IMG/VR virus record: IMGVR_UViG_3300030012_004454
Coordinates: 1-22,567 of that record
Length of the DNA stretch: 22,567 nucleotides
DNA from: a virus
Strand: one strand, 5' to 3'
Below the pieces are notes generated by a model that was given only the letters and a program-made list of their open reading frames with translations, did not search any database and was not told the origin of the DNA. Numbering within the stretch: position 1 is the first letter of the stretch; each line of letters starts with the position of its first letter. Made by a program: the position numbers and the translations under genes. This document shows positions 5,286 through 10,942 of the stretch, piece after piece.

Positions 5286-5625
5286 GATATAAAATTGTAT
5301 AGTTATCAGGCTTGATACCAATTACATTAAAATCAATGTACTCGATAGCCTCCTCCATAGACATACCATCTCCCTTGAAATGTTCAACCATTTTTTCATA
5401 AGAATATACCAGAAACCCTCTTTGGTCTATTCCTGTAATACAATCGTCTAGCCCATCAAACTTGATTGCTTCATCAGCGATGAACGGATCAAGTTCTAAT
5501 ATTTCTTCCCATGTAATTTTATTAGAGACTATTTTGCGTCCCCGATCTGAACACACAGAGAAGAATCGTAAGATAAAAAAGACTACGATTATCCAGGCGG
5601 CAAAAATTAAAATATAATTTAACAT
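5278..5625 (-). CDS. N-terminally membrane-anchored hypothetical phage protein
   Basis: From the ATG at 5625 (115 residues; a TTG at 5640 is an alternative) an N-terminal span covers about 2-21 (LNYILIFAAWIIVVFFILRF). The soluble part has FDGLDDCITGIDQRGFLVYSYEKM, then GMSMEEAIEYIDFNVIG. The core (an acidic FDD/GLDD start, a tyrosine-rich strand, then GMS.EEA.EY..yNV.G) is a pattern I know from small phage proteins of unknown function; those usually lack the membrane anchor. The anchor is therefore the unusual part. It overlaps the following gene by 8 bases. Confidence 0.6.
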   Translation of the reverse strand: MLNYILIFAAWIIVVFFILRFFSVCSDRGRKIVSNKITWEEILELDPFIADEAIKFDGLDDCITGIDQRGFLVYSYEKMVEHFKGDGMSMEEAIEYIDFNVIGIKPDNYTILYHE

Positions 5626-5665
5626 GCCGCAGTTTACCAACTACACTAAAGGTAGTCAAGTAAAA

Positions 5666-5857
5666 TTATTCCTCTTCTTCTGAAATAACTGTAGATTCAG
5701 CTATTTCTGGAGTCTCTGAAGTGCCTCCTACTTCTGCCACTTTTTTAGCTAAAACAACAGCAGCTTCTGCCACGTTTAAGCCTTGAGATTTTACGGCTAC
5801 ATCAAGAAGTTGAATAAGAATATTTAATTCGTTGTCAGTAAATTCAATAGTTTTCAT
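5666..5857 (-). CDS. Small acidic helical protein
   Basis: A 63-residue protein: MKTIEFTDNELNILIQLLDV opens a helix, AVKSQGLNVAEAAVVLAKKV a second one, and the tail is Glu/Ser/Thr-rich (ETPEIAESTVISEEEE). It resembles small phage proteins of unknown function with the same MKTIEFT-helix-AEAA-helix outline. It is the first gene of the leftward accessory block. A TATAAT box (minus strand, 5874-5869) and a small TGCA-AAAA-TGCA palindrome (5877-5888) lie upstream, without a clear -35. Confidence 0.6.
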   Translation of the reverse strand: MKTIEFTDNELNILIQLLDVAVKSQGLNVAEAAVVLAKKVAEVGGTSETPEIAESTVISEEEE

Positions 5858-5914
5858 ATTATGATTTAATTATATATGCAAAAATGCAGTATTCTATTTT
5901 TTTTATTAATTTAA

Positions 5915-5920
5915 GTGTAA
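5915..5920 (+). promoter_or_regulatory. GTGTAA element upstream of the lone rightward gene at 5948
   Basis: AAGTGTAAATTATATTT lies in the 90-base divergent AT-rich gap between the leftward gene starting at 5857 and the rightward gene at 5948. It matches the element found near 193, 7097, 9794 and 11300 in its GTGTAA core. The distance from GTGTAA to the start codon is 33 bases. Confidence 0.3.
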
Positions 5921-5947
5921 ATTATATTTAAATAATATATAAACGAT

Positions 5948-6250
5948 ATGGCAAACGAATTGAAAGACAGAATCCATACAAGTGTCGCTACAGGTTCAGG
6001 AGATTGGGCATCATTTAGAAGTGAAGTTACAGGTAAATTTTTAAATGATGGAGGCACAGGAGCAGGAGCTATTCCAGGAGTTAATTACACAGATTTTTCA
6101 AACCACTTAATTAGAGAATATAATAAACAAGTGGACATAAGAATAGATAGCTGGACAGGAGCAGCGGGACAAACAACTGGTTTACTAATTGAACCATTTG
6201 ATGCTGGATTTAGATATACTGGTACAGGAAACTTTAGTAATTATCCTTAA
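5948..6250 (+). CDS. Orphan rightward protein of unknown function, 100 residues
   Basis: I do not recognise this protein. It starts MANELKDRIHTSVATGSGDW, has a Gly/Ala-rich loop (NDGGTGAGAIPGVNY), a central helix (FSNHLIREYNKQVDIRI) and a Gly/Thr-rich end that finishes with RYTGTGNFSNYP. The Gly/Thr/Tyr style is like the tail proteins at the right of the window rather than its neighbours. It is the only rightward gene between leftward genes, and its TAA stop overlaps the stop of the converging gene, so the ends share three bases. Insertion of a self-contained gene (a moron) is a fair reading. A small virion component is possible, but nothing shows it. Confidence 0.6.
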   Translation: MANELKDRIHTSVATGSGDWASFRSEVTGKFLNDGGTGAGAIPGVNYTDFSNHLIREYNKQVDIRIDSWTGAAGQTTGLLIEPFDAGFRYTGTGNFSNYP

Positions 6251-6777
6251 TCTAATCTAATTGGGTGTGGCAAAAACCAATGTTCACATTCATTAAGGAC
6301 ATCTTGTAATTTTACCATTGACATCCAGTCTTTACGCCCTCTTCTTTGATAGCCTTTATATAAGCAATCATTAAACTTATAAGTTCTATCTTTTAAGTCG
6401 CATTTATCCTTTGCTAAATTAAAAAGATCTGTATTTTTAGCGTGTAGAAAAAAAGCGCCAAAATCAAAAGCTATCCACTCAGGCTTATTAGATTCATTGC
6501 ACCAACCCTCTTTACCGTTTACATTTCTAAATTCAAGCAGTACTAAACCATCTCTAGCTGACTCTTTCATACTTTTTAAATCAACAGTCTTACCATCTAC
6601 TATGTAGTCTGTATGCTCTTTAATATCTTTTTTAGGTGAGGCTGGCTCTACTTTTAGCTTCGCTTTTTTGCAAGCTCTTAAGTAACGCGCTATAGAGTCC
6701 TTGGTCAGTTTGTCTGTTTTTTTTAAATGTCTATTGCCAGACATTCCTTTAGCTCTATTAGATGTAAGGTTGCTCAT
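6247..6777 (-). CDS. PD-(D/E)XK nuclease-like protein
   Basis: The reading frame opens with a basic, helical region (HLKKTDKLTKDSIARYLRACKKAKLK). It is followed by TDYIVDGKTVDLKSMK, where the acidic residues and D-L-K form a D...DxK motif, then a strand with LLEFRNVNGKEGW and PEWIAFDFGAFFLHA. That arrangement (D-xK-E then aromatic strands) is typical of phage PD-(D/E)XK proteins that bind or cut DNA. I chose the ATG at 6777 (176 residues) because an earlier ATG at 6801 lies inside the promoter region. An ATG at 6744 is also possible. The 3' end converges with the rightward gene at 6250. It is expressed separately from the lysis operon, which ends at the terminator just upstream. Confidence 0.6.
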   Translation of the reverse strand: MSNLTSNRAKGMSGNRHLKKTDKLTKDSIARYLRACKKAKLKVEPASPKKDIKEHTDYIVDGKTVDLKSMKESARDGLVLLEFRNVNGKEGWCNESNKPEWIAFDFGAFFLHAKNTDLFNLAKDKCDLKDRTYKFNDCLYKGYQRRGRKDWMSMVKLQDVLNECEHWFLPHPIRLD

Positions 6778-6789
6778 AGATAATAAGAT

Positions 6790-6818
6790 ATTATAATGCA
6801 AAAAAAAAGTTTTTGCAA
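6790..6818 (-). promoter_or_regulatory. Sigma70-type promoter inside an A/T palindrome
   Basis: On the minus strand TTGCAA (6818-6813) and a perfect TATAAT (6795-6790) are 17 bases apart. The expected transcript start is near 6783, just before the ATG at 6777, so the leader would be only a few bases. The spacer is part of a TGCAAAAA...TTTTTGCA inverted repeat (6797-6817), which could be a repressor site or an inherent bend. Confidence 0.6.
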
Positions 6819-6850
6819 TTAAAAACCCCCTAGCCCAAACGGGGAGGGGG
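6819..6850 (-). terminator. Rho-independent terminator of the lysis operon
   Basis: CCCCCT (6826-6831) pairs with AGGGGG (6845-6850), and an inner CCC pairs with GGG around an AAAC loop, with a small internal loop between. On the minus strand it is followed by TTTTTAATT. It sits 22 bases after the stop of the small holin-like gene and closes the leftward operon that starts near 9794. Confidence 0.85.
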
Positions 6851-6872
6851 TGTCTAAGAAATCAGTCTAGAA

Positions 6873-7064
6873 TTAATCCTCAGACTTCTGCTTGGCTTTT
6901 CCAATATTTAGGGCTGCCCAATCTATGAGAGCGTAAACTTTAGCCCAAATTGATCCTTTTTTCGGAGTAGGTGTAGCAGCAGTGACCGCAGAAGCAAAAG
7001 CTATAAGGGCTGTTAAAACACCAAACCAAGGGTTGTCTTCAATAAGTTTAAGTATTATTTCCAT
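6873..7064 (-). CDS. Small holin-like membrane protein
   Basis: This 63-residue protein has one strong membrane span (about 12-31, PWFGVLTALIAFASAVTAAT), then TPTPKKGSIWAKVYALIDWAALNIGKAKQ. The combination of PWFG, a membrane span, TPTPK.G and NIGKAK is one I associate with small phage membrane proteins often annotated as holins. A second amphipathic segment (44-56) could insert as well. It is the last gene of the lysis operon, after the pyrophosphatase, and has its own GTGTAA element at 7081-7097. With another holin candidate at 9460 it may act as a partner, antiholin or pinholin. The holin assignment is not proven. Confidence 0.6.
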   Translation of the reverse strand: MEIILKLIEDNPWFGVLTALIAFASAVTAATPTPKKGSIWAKVYALIDWAALNIGKAKQKSED

Positions 7065-7080
7065 AATATATATAATGGTT

Positions 7081-7097
7081 GTTACTATTAATTACAC
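7081..7097 (-). promoter_or_regulatory. GTGTAA-TAATAGT element before the small holin-like gene
   Basis: On the minus strand GTGTAATTAATAGTAAC starts next to the TAG stop of the pyrophosphatase gene and ends 17 bases before the ATG at 7064. It differs at only three of 17 bases from the element at 9778-9794 that precedes the other holin. It probably gives a second transcript within the lysis operon. Confidence 0.4.
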
Positions 7098-7700
7098 CTA
7101 ATCTGGGTGAACTATGTACTCGCCATTCCTAATTTTTCCCCAAAAATTTTTATCTGACCATTGCTGGTGAAATCTCTCTTTATTGGCATCTTTCCACCTA
7201 TCATATGATTCTTTTAGTGTTTTTATTGCAACCGAAGAGCTTTTCCAATCTCCAACTTTTGTTGTAGATTTTCTATCAAGCTTATAAATTTTAAAGAATT
7301 GTCTAAAAATTTTTAGATGCTCTGGTTCTATGTCATGCAGTTTACTATATCTTTCTTTTGGAGACCAATGTGGAACTGCTATTAATTTATTATCTATCTC
7401 CCCGTCATCCTCAAACCCTAACATTCCCAGGATTCTACAACTTACCAAAGTCCCTCTGTCGATTGGGTCATGATTAAAAACTAAAACATCAAGGGGATCT
7501 TTATCTAAAGCTATTGTTCTAGGAATAAATCCATAATTTATTGGGTATTGTAAAGATGATACCAAACATCTAGTTAGTTCAAAAATATTTAATTTCTCAT
7601 TGTACTCGTATTTAGTATTTGTACCCTTTGGAATTTCAATAATACAGTTTACATGAGCGTAATCGTCATCAGTGATCGGTATATCATTTACTAAATTCAT
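7098..7700 (-). CDS. ppa: Soluble inorganic pyrophosphatase, family I
   Basis: The 200-residue protein hydrolyses PPi to two phosphates with Mg2+. The family signature DxDPxD is present at 66-71 (DKDPLD). Other active-site residues can be placed against the E. coli enzyme: E22, K30, E32, R44, Y52, Y56 (QYPINYGFIPRT), D66, D68, D71, D98, D103 and K105 (EDDGEIDNKLIAVP), plus a YK at 139-140. So it should be active. The C-terminal part (after about 155, ESYDRWKDANKERFHQQW) is not part of the conserved core. Removing PPi pulls DNA and RNA synthesis forward, which would help a phage in a nutrient-poor host. It lies, oddly, within the lysis operon, 15 bases after a 44-residue basic protein. Confidence 0.92.
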   Translation of the reverse strand: MNLVNDIPITDDDYAHVNCIIEIPKGTNTKYEYNEKLNIFELTRCLVSSLQYPINYGFIPRTIALDKDPLDVLVFNHDPIDRGTLVSCRILGMLGFEDDGEIDNKLIAVPHWSPKERYSKLHDIEPEHLKIFRQFFKIYKLDRKSTTKVGDWKSSSVAIKTLKESYDRWKDANKERFHQQWSDKNFWGKIRNGEYIVHPD

Positions 7701-7715
7701 CTTTTACAATGGTCA

Positions 7716-7850
7716 TTATTTTCTACCTTGACCTCTATACTTTTTTTTGTAAAACTTTGAAGCTTTACTTTTAGAACTTTTATTTTTTGAGTGAACTCCC
7801 TTTTTCTTTTTTTTCTCTTCTCTTAAAAAAGATATATTAGCTTTAGGCAT
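7716..7850 (-). CDS. Small lysine-rich basic protein, 44 residues
   Basis: A short frame from ATG 7850 to TAA 7716 encodes a strongly basic protein: MPKANISFLREEKKKKKGVH followed by a Ser/Lys-rich run (SKNKSSKSKASKFYKKKY) and the end RGQGRK. The block GVHSKNKSS.SK.S..Y...YRGQGR is a pattern I recognise from tiny basic proteins in marine phage genomes, with no known function. The charge suggests nucleic-acid or ribosome binding. It is in register with its neighbours: 15 bases from both the downstream pyrophosphatase start and the upstream gene's stop. Confidence 0.65.
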   Translation of the reverse strand: MPKANISFLREEKKKKKGVHSKNKSSKSKASKFYKKKYRGQGRK

Positions 7851-7865
7851 TTTAATTAATTTTAA

Positions 7866-8195
7866 TTATTTTATAATTATGTATTTAGGTGACATTTCTA
7901 ATATTTCATCACAAACTTTTTTTACCTCTGATTCTTTTATATTTGGATAATTTTGTATTATTGATCTAAGCTCATCAATTTCAGATATGAAAATATTATA
8001 CTCTGATTTTTGTATAATTTTTAGATCATTGTGACAATCAAAAATAAACCTATCAAACACTTCGTATTTATTATTTGGATCAAGAGGATCATCACTTGAA
8101 CCTAAAGCTTTCTCAATGGGATGTATTATAGTTCTTCCATGAACATATTCTAAGATATGCTCTACAAGAATAGTTATCTTTTTCTCTTTATACAC
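7866..8195 (-). CDS. Hypothetical helical protein, 109 residues
   Basis: I do not recognise this protein. It starts at a GTG (the in-frame TAG two codons upstream excludes a longer form) directly after AGGGG, an unusually close ribosome-binding-like sequence. The protein is mostly helical: KKITILVEHILEYV, a loop with DDPLDPNNKYEVFD, then long helices (FIFDCHNDLKII, FISEIDELRSII, SEVKKVCDEILEM). It has no membrane span or signal. It is cotranscribed with the endolysin upstream and the basic protein downstream. The stretch used is very AT-rich (one 60-base line I counted has 10 G/C). Confidence 0.55.
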   Translation of the reverse strand: MYKEKKITILVEHILEYVHGRTIIHPIEKALGSSDDPLDPNNKYEVFDRFIFDCHNDLKIIQKSEYNIFISEIDELRSIIQNYPNIKESEVKKVCDEILEMSPKYIIIK

Positions 8196-8236
8196 CCCCT
8201 AATTGTATTTAAAAAGGAGCTTTGTTCAACAATAAA

Positions 8237-8857
8237 TTAAGAAATTCTTATTCTGCTTCTTATTTTAGAAACGTGACGCTTTTTTTCTAAAACAGATCCA
8301 CCCTCGCGACTACCAGCTCCATTTGTATTGCCCTCTATAGTCACTACATAACCACTTGAGTCTATGTCTTTTACAGCTAAACCAATATGAGAAAACGTAA
8401 AAACAACTATATCTCCAGCTTTAATATCCTCATTTGTGGGTTTACGCAGATCAATACCATTAGCGACTTGTTGCTTAGCCCAATTTTCAAAATCCCAGGC
8501 TCCAGCAGTTCTTGGTCTTTTAAATTTTATATCCTCTCCATCAATAGCCTCTCTAACCAGCCAGCAAATAAAAGCCGCACACCAAGGCCAACCTTTATCT
8601 GGATCAAGCCAAGTGGCTGCTTTGTATTCATCTACTCTTGGTCCACAATTGCTACCATCAACTTCTGAAACTCCTATCTCTTCTCTAGCCAATAAAACCA
8701 TTTTTTGTGCTATGTTACCATCTGGGGCTGGAGTGTTTTTAGTAGACAATTTTGCTAAAATAGCGTTCCAGGTTACAGGGCCATCTGCACCATCAGCAGA
8801 AACACCCAATAATTTTTGTACAGCTTTAACTACTTCTTTTTTACCTTTAAAATTCAT
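8237..8857 (-). CDS. Endolysin: peptidoglycan-binding domain plus CHAP amidase/peptidase
   Basis: The 206-residue lysin has two parts. Residues about 8-36 (VVKAVQKLLGVSADGADGPVTWNAIL) fit a peptidoglycan-binding type 1 repeat (VQ..LGV..DG..GP.TW.AI). Residues about 50-200 form a CHAP (NlpC/P60-like) domain with the nucleophile C93 in WPWCAAFICWLV, H157 in FSHIGLAV, and an acidic partner around E175 (IEGNTN). It cuts peptide or amide bonds in the cell wall. There is no signal peptide, so it needs a holin to reach the wall. The domain order (binding module first) is the reverse of many Gram-positive phage lysins. Its ATG directly follows the stop of the two-span gene, so the two are coupled. 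Confidence 0.88.
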   Translation of the reverse strand: MNFKGKKEVVKAVQKLLGVSADGADGPVTWNAILAKLSTKNTPAPDGNIAQKMVLLAREEIGVSEVDGSNCGPRVDEYKAATWLDPDKGWPWCAAFICWLVREAIDGEDIKFKRPRTAGAWDFENWAKQQVANGIDLRKPTNEDIKAGDIVVFTFSHIGLAVKDIDSSGYVVTIEGNTNGAGSREGGSVLEKKRHVSKIRSRIRIS

Positions 8858-9463
8858 TTATTTACATTTTTTACTGAATGAAGCGCATATAGACATAACG
8901 AAACATAAAGCCAGCAAAGTGCATATAAAATCAGAAAACCTATCTATTTTTTTATTTAGAATCTCTGATTGCTCTTCATTATAATACATTTTTGTGTCCA
9001 TAATATTATTTATGGCATCTATAGTGGGATCAGTCATGTCGTACATCCTAGGTATAGAAGCTTTAATCATTTCTATATCCCCTTTTTCTGCCCACTCAAT
9101 CAGCTCATTAACATATAAGTTTATTTTTTTTTCTTGGCTAAAAACAAAATCAGCGTACTCTTTTTCTTTTGGGGTAATATCTTTTTTATATCCCTCTAAA
9201 TACTCATCCTTATAACCGCTCTCCTCTTTTAAAGTATCTACCATCTCTGCTGGTGTCATTGTGCCATGAGATGTTTTAATTACAGAGTTAACAATTATTA
9301 CACCATACCAATCAAAGCACATTCCTATCTCCATAATAGAAGACTCTGATTGTCGGGCATTTTCTTTTAGCGTGTTCTGTATATCTTTATTTAACTCAAA
9401 TCCTTTCAGTCCAAAAATTAAACAAATGGCAGATAAACAATAAACTATAAACTTAGGTCTCAT
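8858..9463 (-). CDS. Two-span protein with a periplasmic helical domain, in the lysis operon
   Basis: A 201-residue protein. A span at about 3-21 (PKFIVYCLSAICLIFGLKG) is followed by a helical, mostly acidic domain (about 23-172) and a second span at about 176-195 (FICTLLALCFVMSICASF), with a basic end (SKKCK). This layout (span, four-helix-like ligand domain, span) looks like the sensor half of chemotaxis receptors (4HB_MCP type), but the signalling part is missing. It starts 4 bases inside the holin gene (ATGA overlap) and stops directly before the endolysin ATG. That position is typical for antiholin, lysis regulator or spanin genes. A periplasmic signal sensor for lysis timing is a plausible but unproven role. 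Confidence 0.6.
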   Translation of the reverse strand: MRPKFIVYCLSAICLIFGLKGFELNKDIQNTLKENARQSESSIMEIGMCFDWYGVIIVNSVIKTSHGTMTPAEMVDTLKEESGYKDEYLEGYKKDITPKEKEYADFVFSQEKKINLYVNELIEWAEKGDIEMIKASIPRMYDMTDPTIDAINNIMDTKMYYNEEQSEILNKKIDRFSDFICTLLALCFVMSICASFSKKCK

Positions 9464-9777
9464 TTCTTAATAAATTTTTCTGGATTCTTTTCGAATTTTT
9501 GGCCTAAACGAACTATACCTCCAATAACTTCAGGACTTACAACCCCAATAATACCATAAGCAATAGCTTTTGTTAAAGATGATACATCAGTTTGTTCTAA
9601 TACAAACCATGCGATACCTGCTGCTATAGCTGCTGTTAAAATTCTTTTAAATTGTTGTTTGACTGATAAACCACTATCACCAGAGAGTAACCGTGCAAAC
9701 ATTGCAGCAGCTCCTACTAGTGGGACAAGCCATCCTCCGTTAAGAAACTCTTTTAAAATAGACTTTTCGGGTTCCAT
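9460..9777 (-). CDS. Holin, LydA-like
   Basis: The 105-residue membrane protein has hydrophobic segments at about 15-31 (GWLVPLVGAAAMFARLL), 46-60 (RILTAAIAAGIAWFVL) and 70-88 (AIAYGIIGVVSPEVIGGIV), with a basic C-terminus (KFEKNPEKFIKK). The outline (E.FL.GGW.VPL.GA.AM.AR.L; L.AAIAAG.AW; AIA.G..GV.SPEV) resembles the LydA/phage holin superfamily, whose members make the inner-membrane hole that lets the lysin out. It is the first gene of the lysis operon, just after the shared GTGTAA-type element. The following gene overlaps by 4 bases. Confidence 0.75.
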   Translation of the reverse strand: MEPEKSILKEFLNGGWLVPLVGAAAMFARLLSGDSGLSVKQQFKRILTAAIAAGIAWFVLEQTDVSSLTKAIAYGIIGVVSPEVIGGIVRLGQKFEKNPEKFIKK

Positions 9778-9794
9778 ATAACTATTACTTACAC
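9778..9794 (-). promoter_or_regulatory. GTGTAA-TAATAGT element before the holin gene
   Basis: GTGTAAGTAATAGTTAT (minus strand) lies directly before the ATG at 9777 and directly after the terminator hairpin at 9798-9825. As the only sequence between a terminator and the first gene of the operon it must hold, or sit in, the promoter or translation start signals. It matches 7081-7097 at 14 of 17 bases. Confidence 0.45.
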
Positions 9795-9797
9795 AAA

Positions 9798-9825
9798 AAA
9801 AAGCCCTCCTTGCGGAGAGCTTTTT
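9798..9825 (-). terminator. Bidirectional-looking intrinsic terminator after the beta-barrel gene
   Basis: AAAAAGC-C-CTCC (9798-9809) pairs with GGAG-A-GCTTTTT (9814-9825) around a TTGC loop; one C-A mismatch interrupts the stem. Both strands end in T-runs, so it can stop transcripts either way. It is 27 bases past the stop of the outer-membrane protein gene. Confidence 0.85.
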
Positions 9826-9851
9826 AAGTTTATTTAATTTATTTTAAAAAA

Positions 9852-10538
9852 TTAAAAATCAAATTTTAGTCCAGCACCAACAATCCACTCATCTTCAACA
9901 GTAAAAGCTGAATTATCAAAGTCGTTATTGTTGTAGGATAACTTAGCTGAAACAGAAAGCTTATCACTAATTGGATAGCTAGCTCTGACACCAGCTTCTA
10001 CAGCTGTATACTCATCTGCAAGATTTACAGTGAGGAATGGGGTCGCAATAAGATCATTGACTGGAGTGCCTACGGCGCGTGAAATGCCTAGTTCTACTCC
10101 AAACCAATCGTTTTCTAGCTCATGCCAAACTGCTGCTGATGCATCAAAAAGGCTGTAGCCATATGTGAGACCAACCGCAACTTCTTCGCGATCACCGAAA
10201 GCAGAATCGAGACCAGAGAAGCTTGCTTTTGCTCCAAGCTTTTGCCCTGCAATTTCAATTGGTCTACTATAAGAAACAGAATATGATCCATCTGTATCAT
10301 CATCTGCGTCTGCAAGACCTAAACCAATAGAAAAATCTCCACCAGCAAGAGGGGCTGTCAATGACAGGGAGTAATCAAATGAATCTTCTCTTACTGCTAA
10401 ACCTCTATCTGTAGTGAAGTTGCTTACTGAAATACCACCACTAACACCAATATTATCGGCTAATGTAGTAGCATTTGACTCTGCACCACTAAAAGCGATG
10501 CCTAACGCGGCCAGGAGGCCAAGTATTATATTTTTCAT
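9852..10538 (-). CDS. Secreted outer-membrane beta-barrel protein
   Basis: The 228-residue protein has a signal peptide (residues 1-23, MKNIILGLLAALGIAF core, likely cut after SNA). The mature part shows alternating hydrophobic/polar strands (SFDYSLSLTAPL, DFSIGLGLAD, SYSVSYSRPI, VAVGLTYGYS, WFGVELGISRA, TAVEAGVRASYP) and ends WIVGAGLKFDF. The terminal Phe and penultimate strand are the usual signal for BAM insertion, so this should be an 8-10 stranded barrel in the outer membrane of a Gram-negative host. It might block superinfection, alter permeability, or mimic a host porin. Two 60-base lines counted in it are 40-43% G+C, above the neighbours, which suggests recent acquisition. It is followed by a terminator. 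Confidence 0.75.
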   Translation of the reverse strand: MKNIILGLLAALGIAFSGAESNATTLADNIGVSGGISVSNFTTDRGLAVREDSFDYSLSLTAPLAGGDFSIGLGLADADDDTDGSYSVSYSRPIEIAGQKLGAKASFSGLDSAFGDREEVAVGLTYGYSLFDASAAVWHELENDWFGVELGISRAVGTPVNDLIATPFLTVNLADEYTAVEAGVRASYPISDKLSVSAKLSYNNNDFDNSAFTVEDEWIVGAGLKFDF

Positions 10539-10577
10539 ATTGTTGTATTATGAATAAAATTTAATCTTTTTCAAGAA

Positions 10578-10868
10578 TTATTTACTAGAATTATAAATTT
10601 GTCTTTCTAGCCTTCTAAACCTGCTGTCAGAATGCCAAACTTCAGTGCTTTGTGGTGTATAAATACCGTCAATTGTTTGTATCTGTTTCCCTTTTTCTAA
10701 TCTTAGAGTAGAAGGCTGATATATGTTCAAATTCCCTACGCTCGGTGTTGAGGTAGTCTCGCAAGAGGTCAGCCCTGTCAGCGCTATTAGTATCACCGCG
10801 CATCCTAAGGTTCTCAATTTCTTGTACGAGCTTCTGCTCTCTTTCTTTGAATTCTTTATAAAGATCAT
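10578..10868 (-). CDS. Nested lipoprotein, Rz1/o-spanin-like
   Basis: Up to 96 residues in a frame shifted from the coiled-coil gene that covers its first two thirds. LRTLGCAVILIALTGLTSC gives a lipoprotein signal with lipobox LTSC (Cys36), so it should be lipid-anchored; the next residues (ETTS) contain no Asp+2 inner-membrane retention signal, so the outer membrane is expected. The mature part is short, polar and Tyr/Arg-rich. The ATG at 10868 gives a long N-region; a TTG at 10817 would give a normal 18-residue signal. An outer-membrane lipoprotein embedded in another gene just upstream of the lysis block is how Rz1 sits within Rz. As an o-spanin it would help fuse the two membranes at lysis. 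Confidence 0.65.
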   Translation of the reverse strand: MIFIKNSKKESRSSYKKLRTLGCAVILIALTGLTSCETTSTPSVGNLNIYQPSTLRLEKGKQIQTIDGIYTPQSTEVWHSDSRFRRLERQIYNSSK

Positions 10869-10941
10869 AATAAAATTTTTTATTTTTTAAAGTTAAGTAT
10901 AGTTCTATAGATTTTAGAACAGATTTTATCACCTGAAACAT
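10669..10941 (-). CDS. Coiled-coil protein hosting the nested lipoprotein gene, possible Rz-like partner
   Basis: This 90-residue protein begins MFQVIKSVLKSIELYLTLKN, then a charged helix with heptad-like spacing (YYDLYKEFKEREQKLVQEIE, NLRMRGDTNSADRADLLRDY, LNTERREFEHISAFYSKI). The composition and ADLLRD block resemble small coiled-coil phage proteins I know of without function. Its position over the lipoprotein frame suggests an i-spanin, but it has no clear N-terminal membrane span; the first 20 residues are amphipathic at best. Either it binds membrane by that helix, another protein anchors it, or the pair is not a true spanin. It starts 2 bases after the stop of the gene before it. Confidence 0.6.
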   Translation of the reverse strand: MFQVIKSVLKSIELYLTLKNKKFYYDLYKEFKEREQKLVQEIENLRMRGDTNSADRADLLRDYLNTERREFEHISAFYSKIRKRETDTNN

Positions 10942-10942
10942 T

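Noticed and set aside
8436-8984. Rightward 182-residue reading frame opposite the endolysin
   Set aside because: It lies antisense to a well-supported endolysin and to part of the two-span gene, with Ser/Leu-rich composition typical of the reverse frame.
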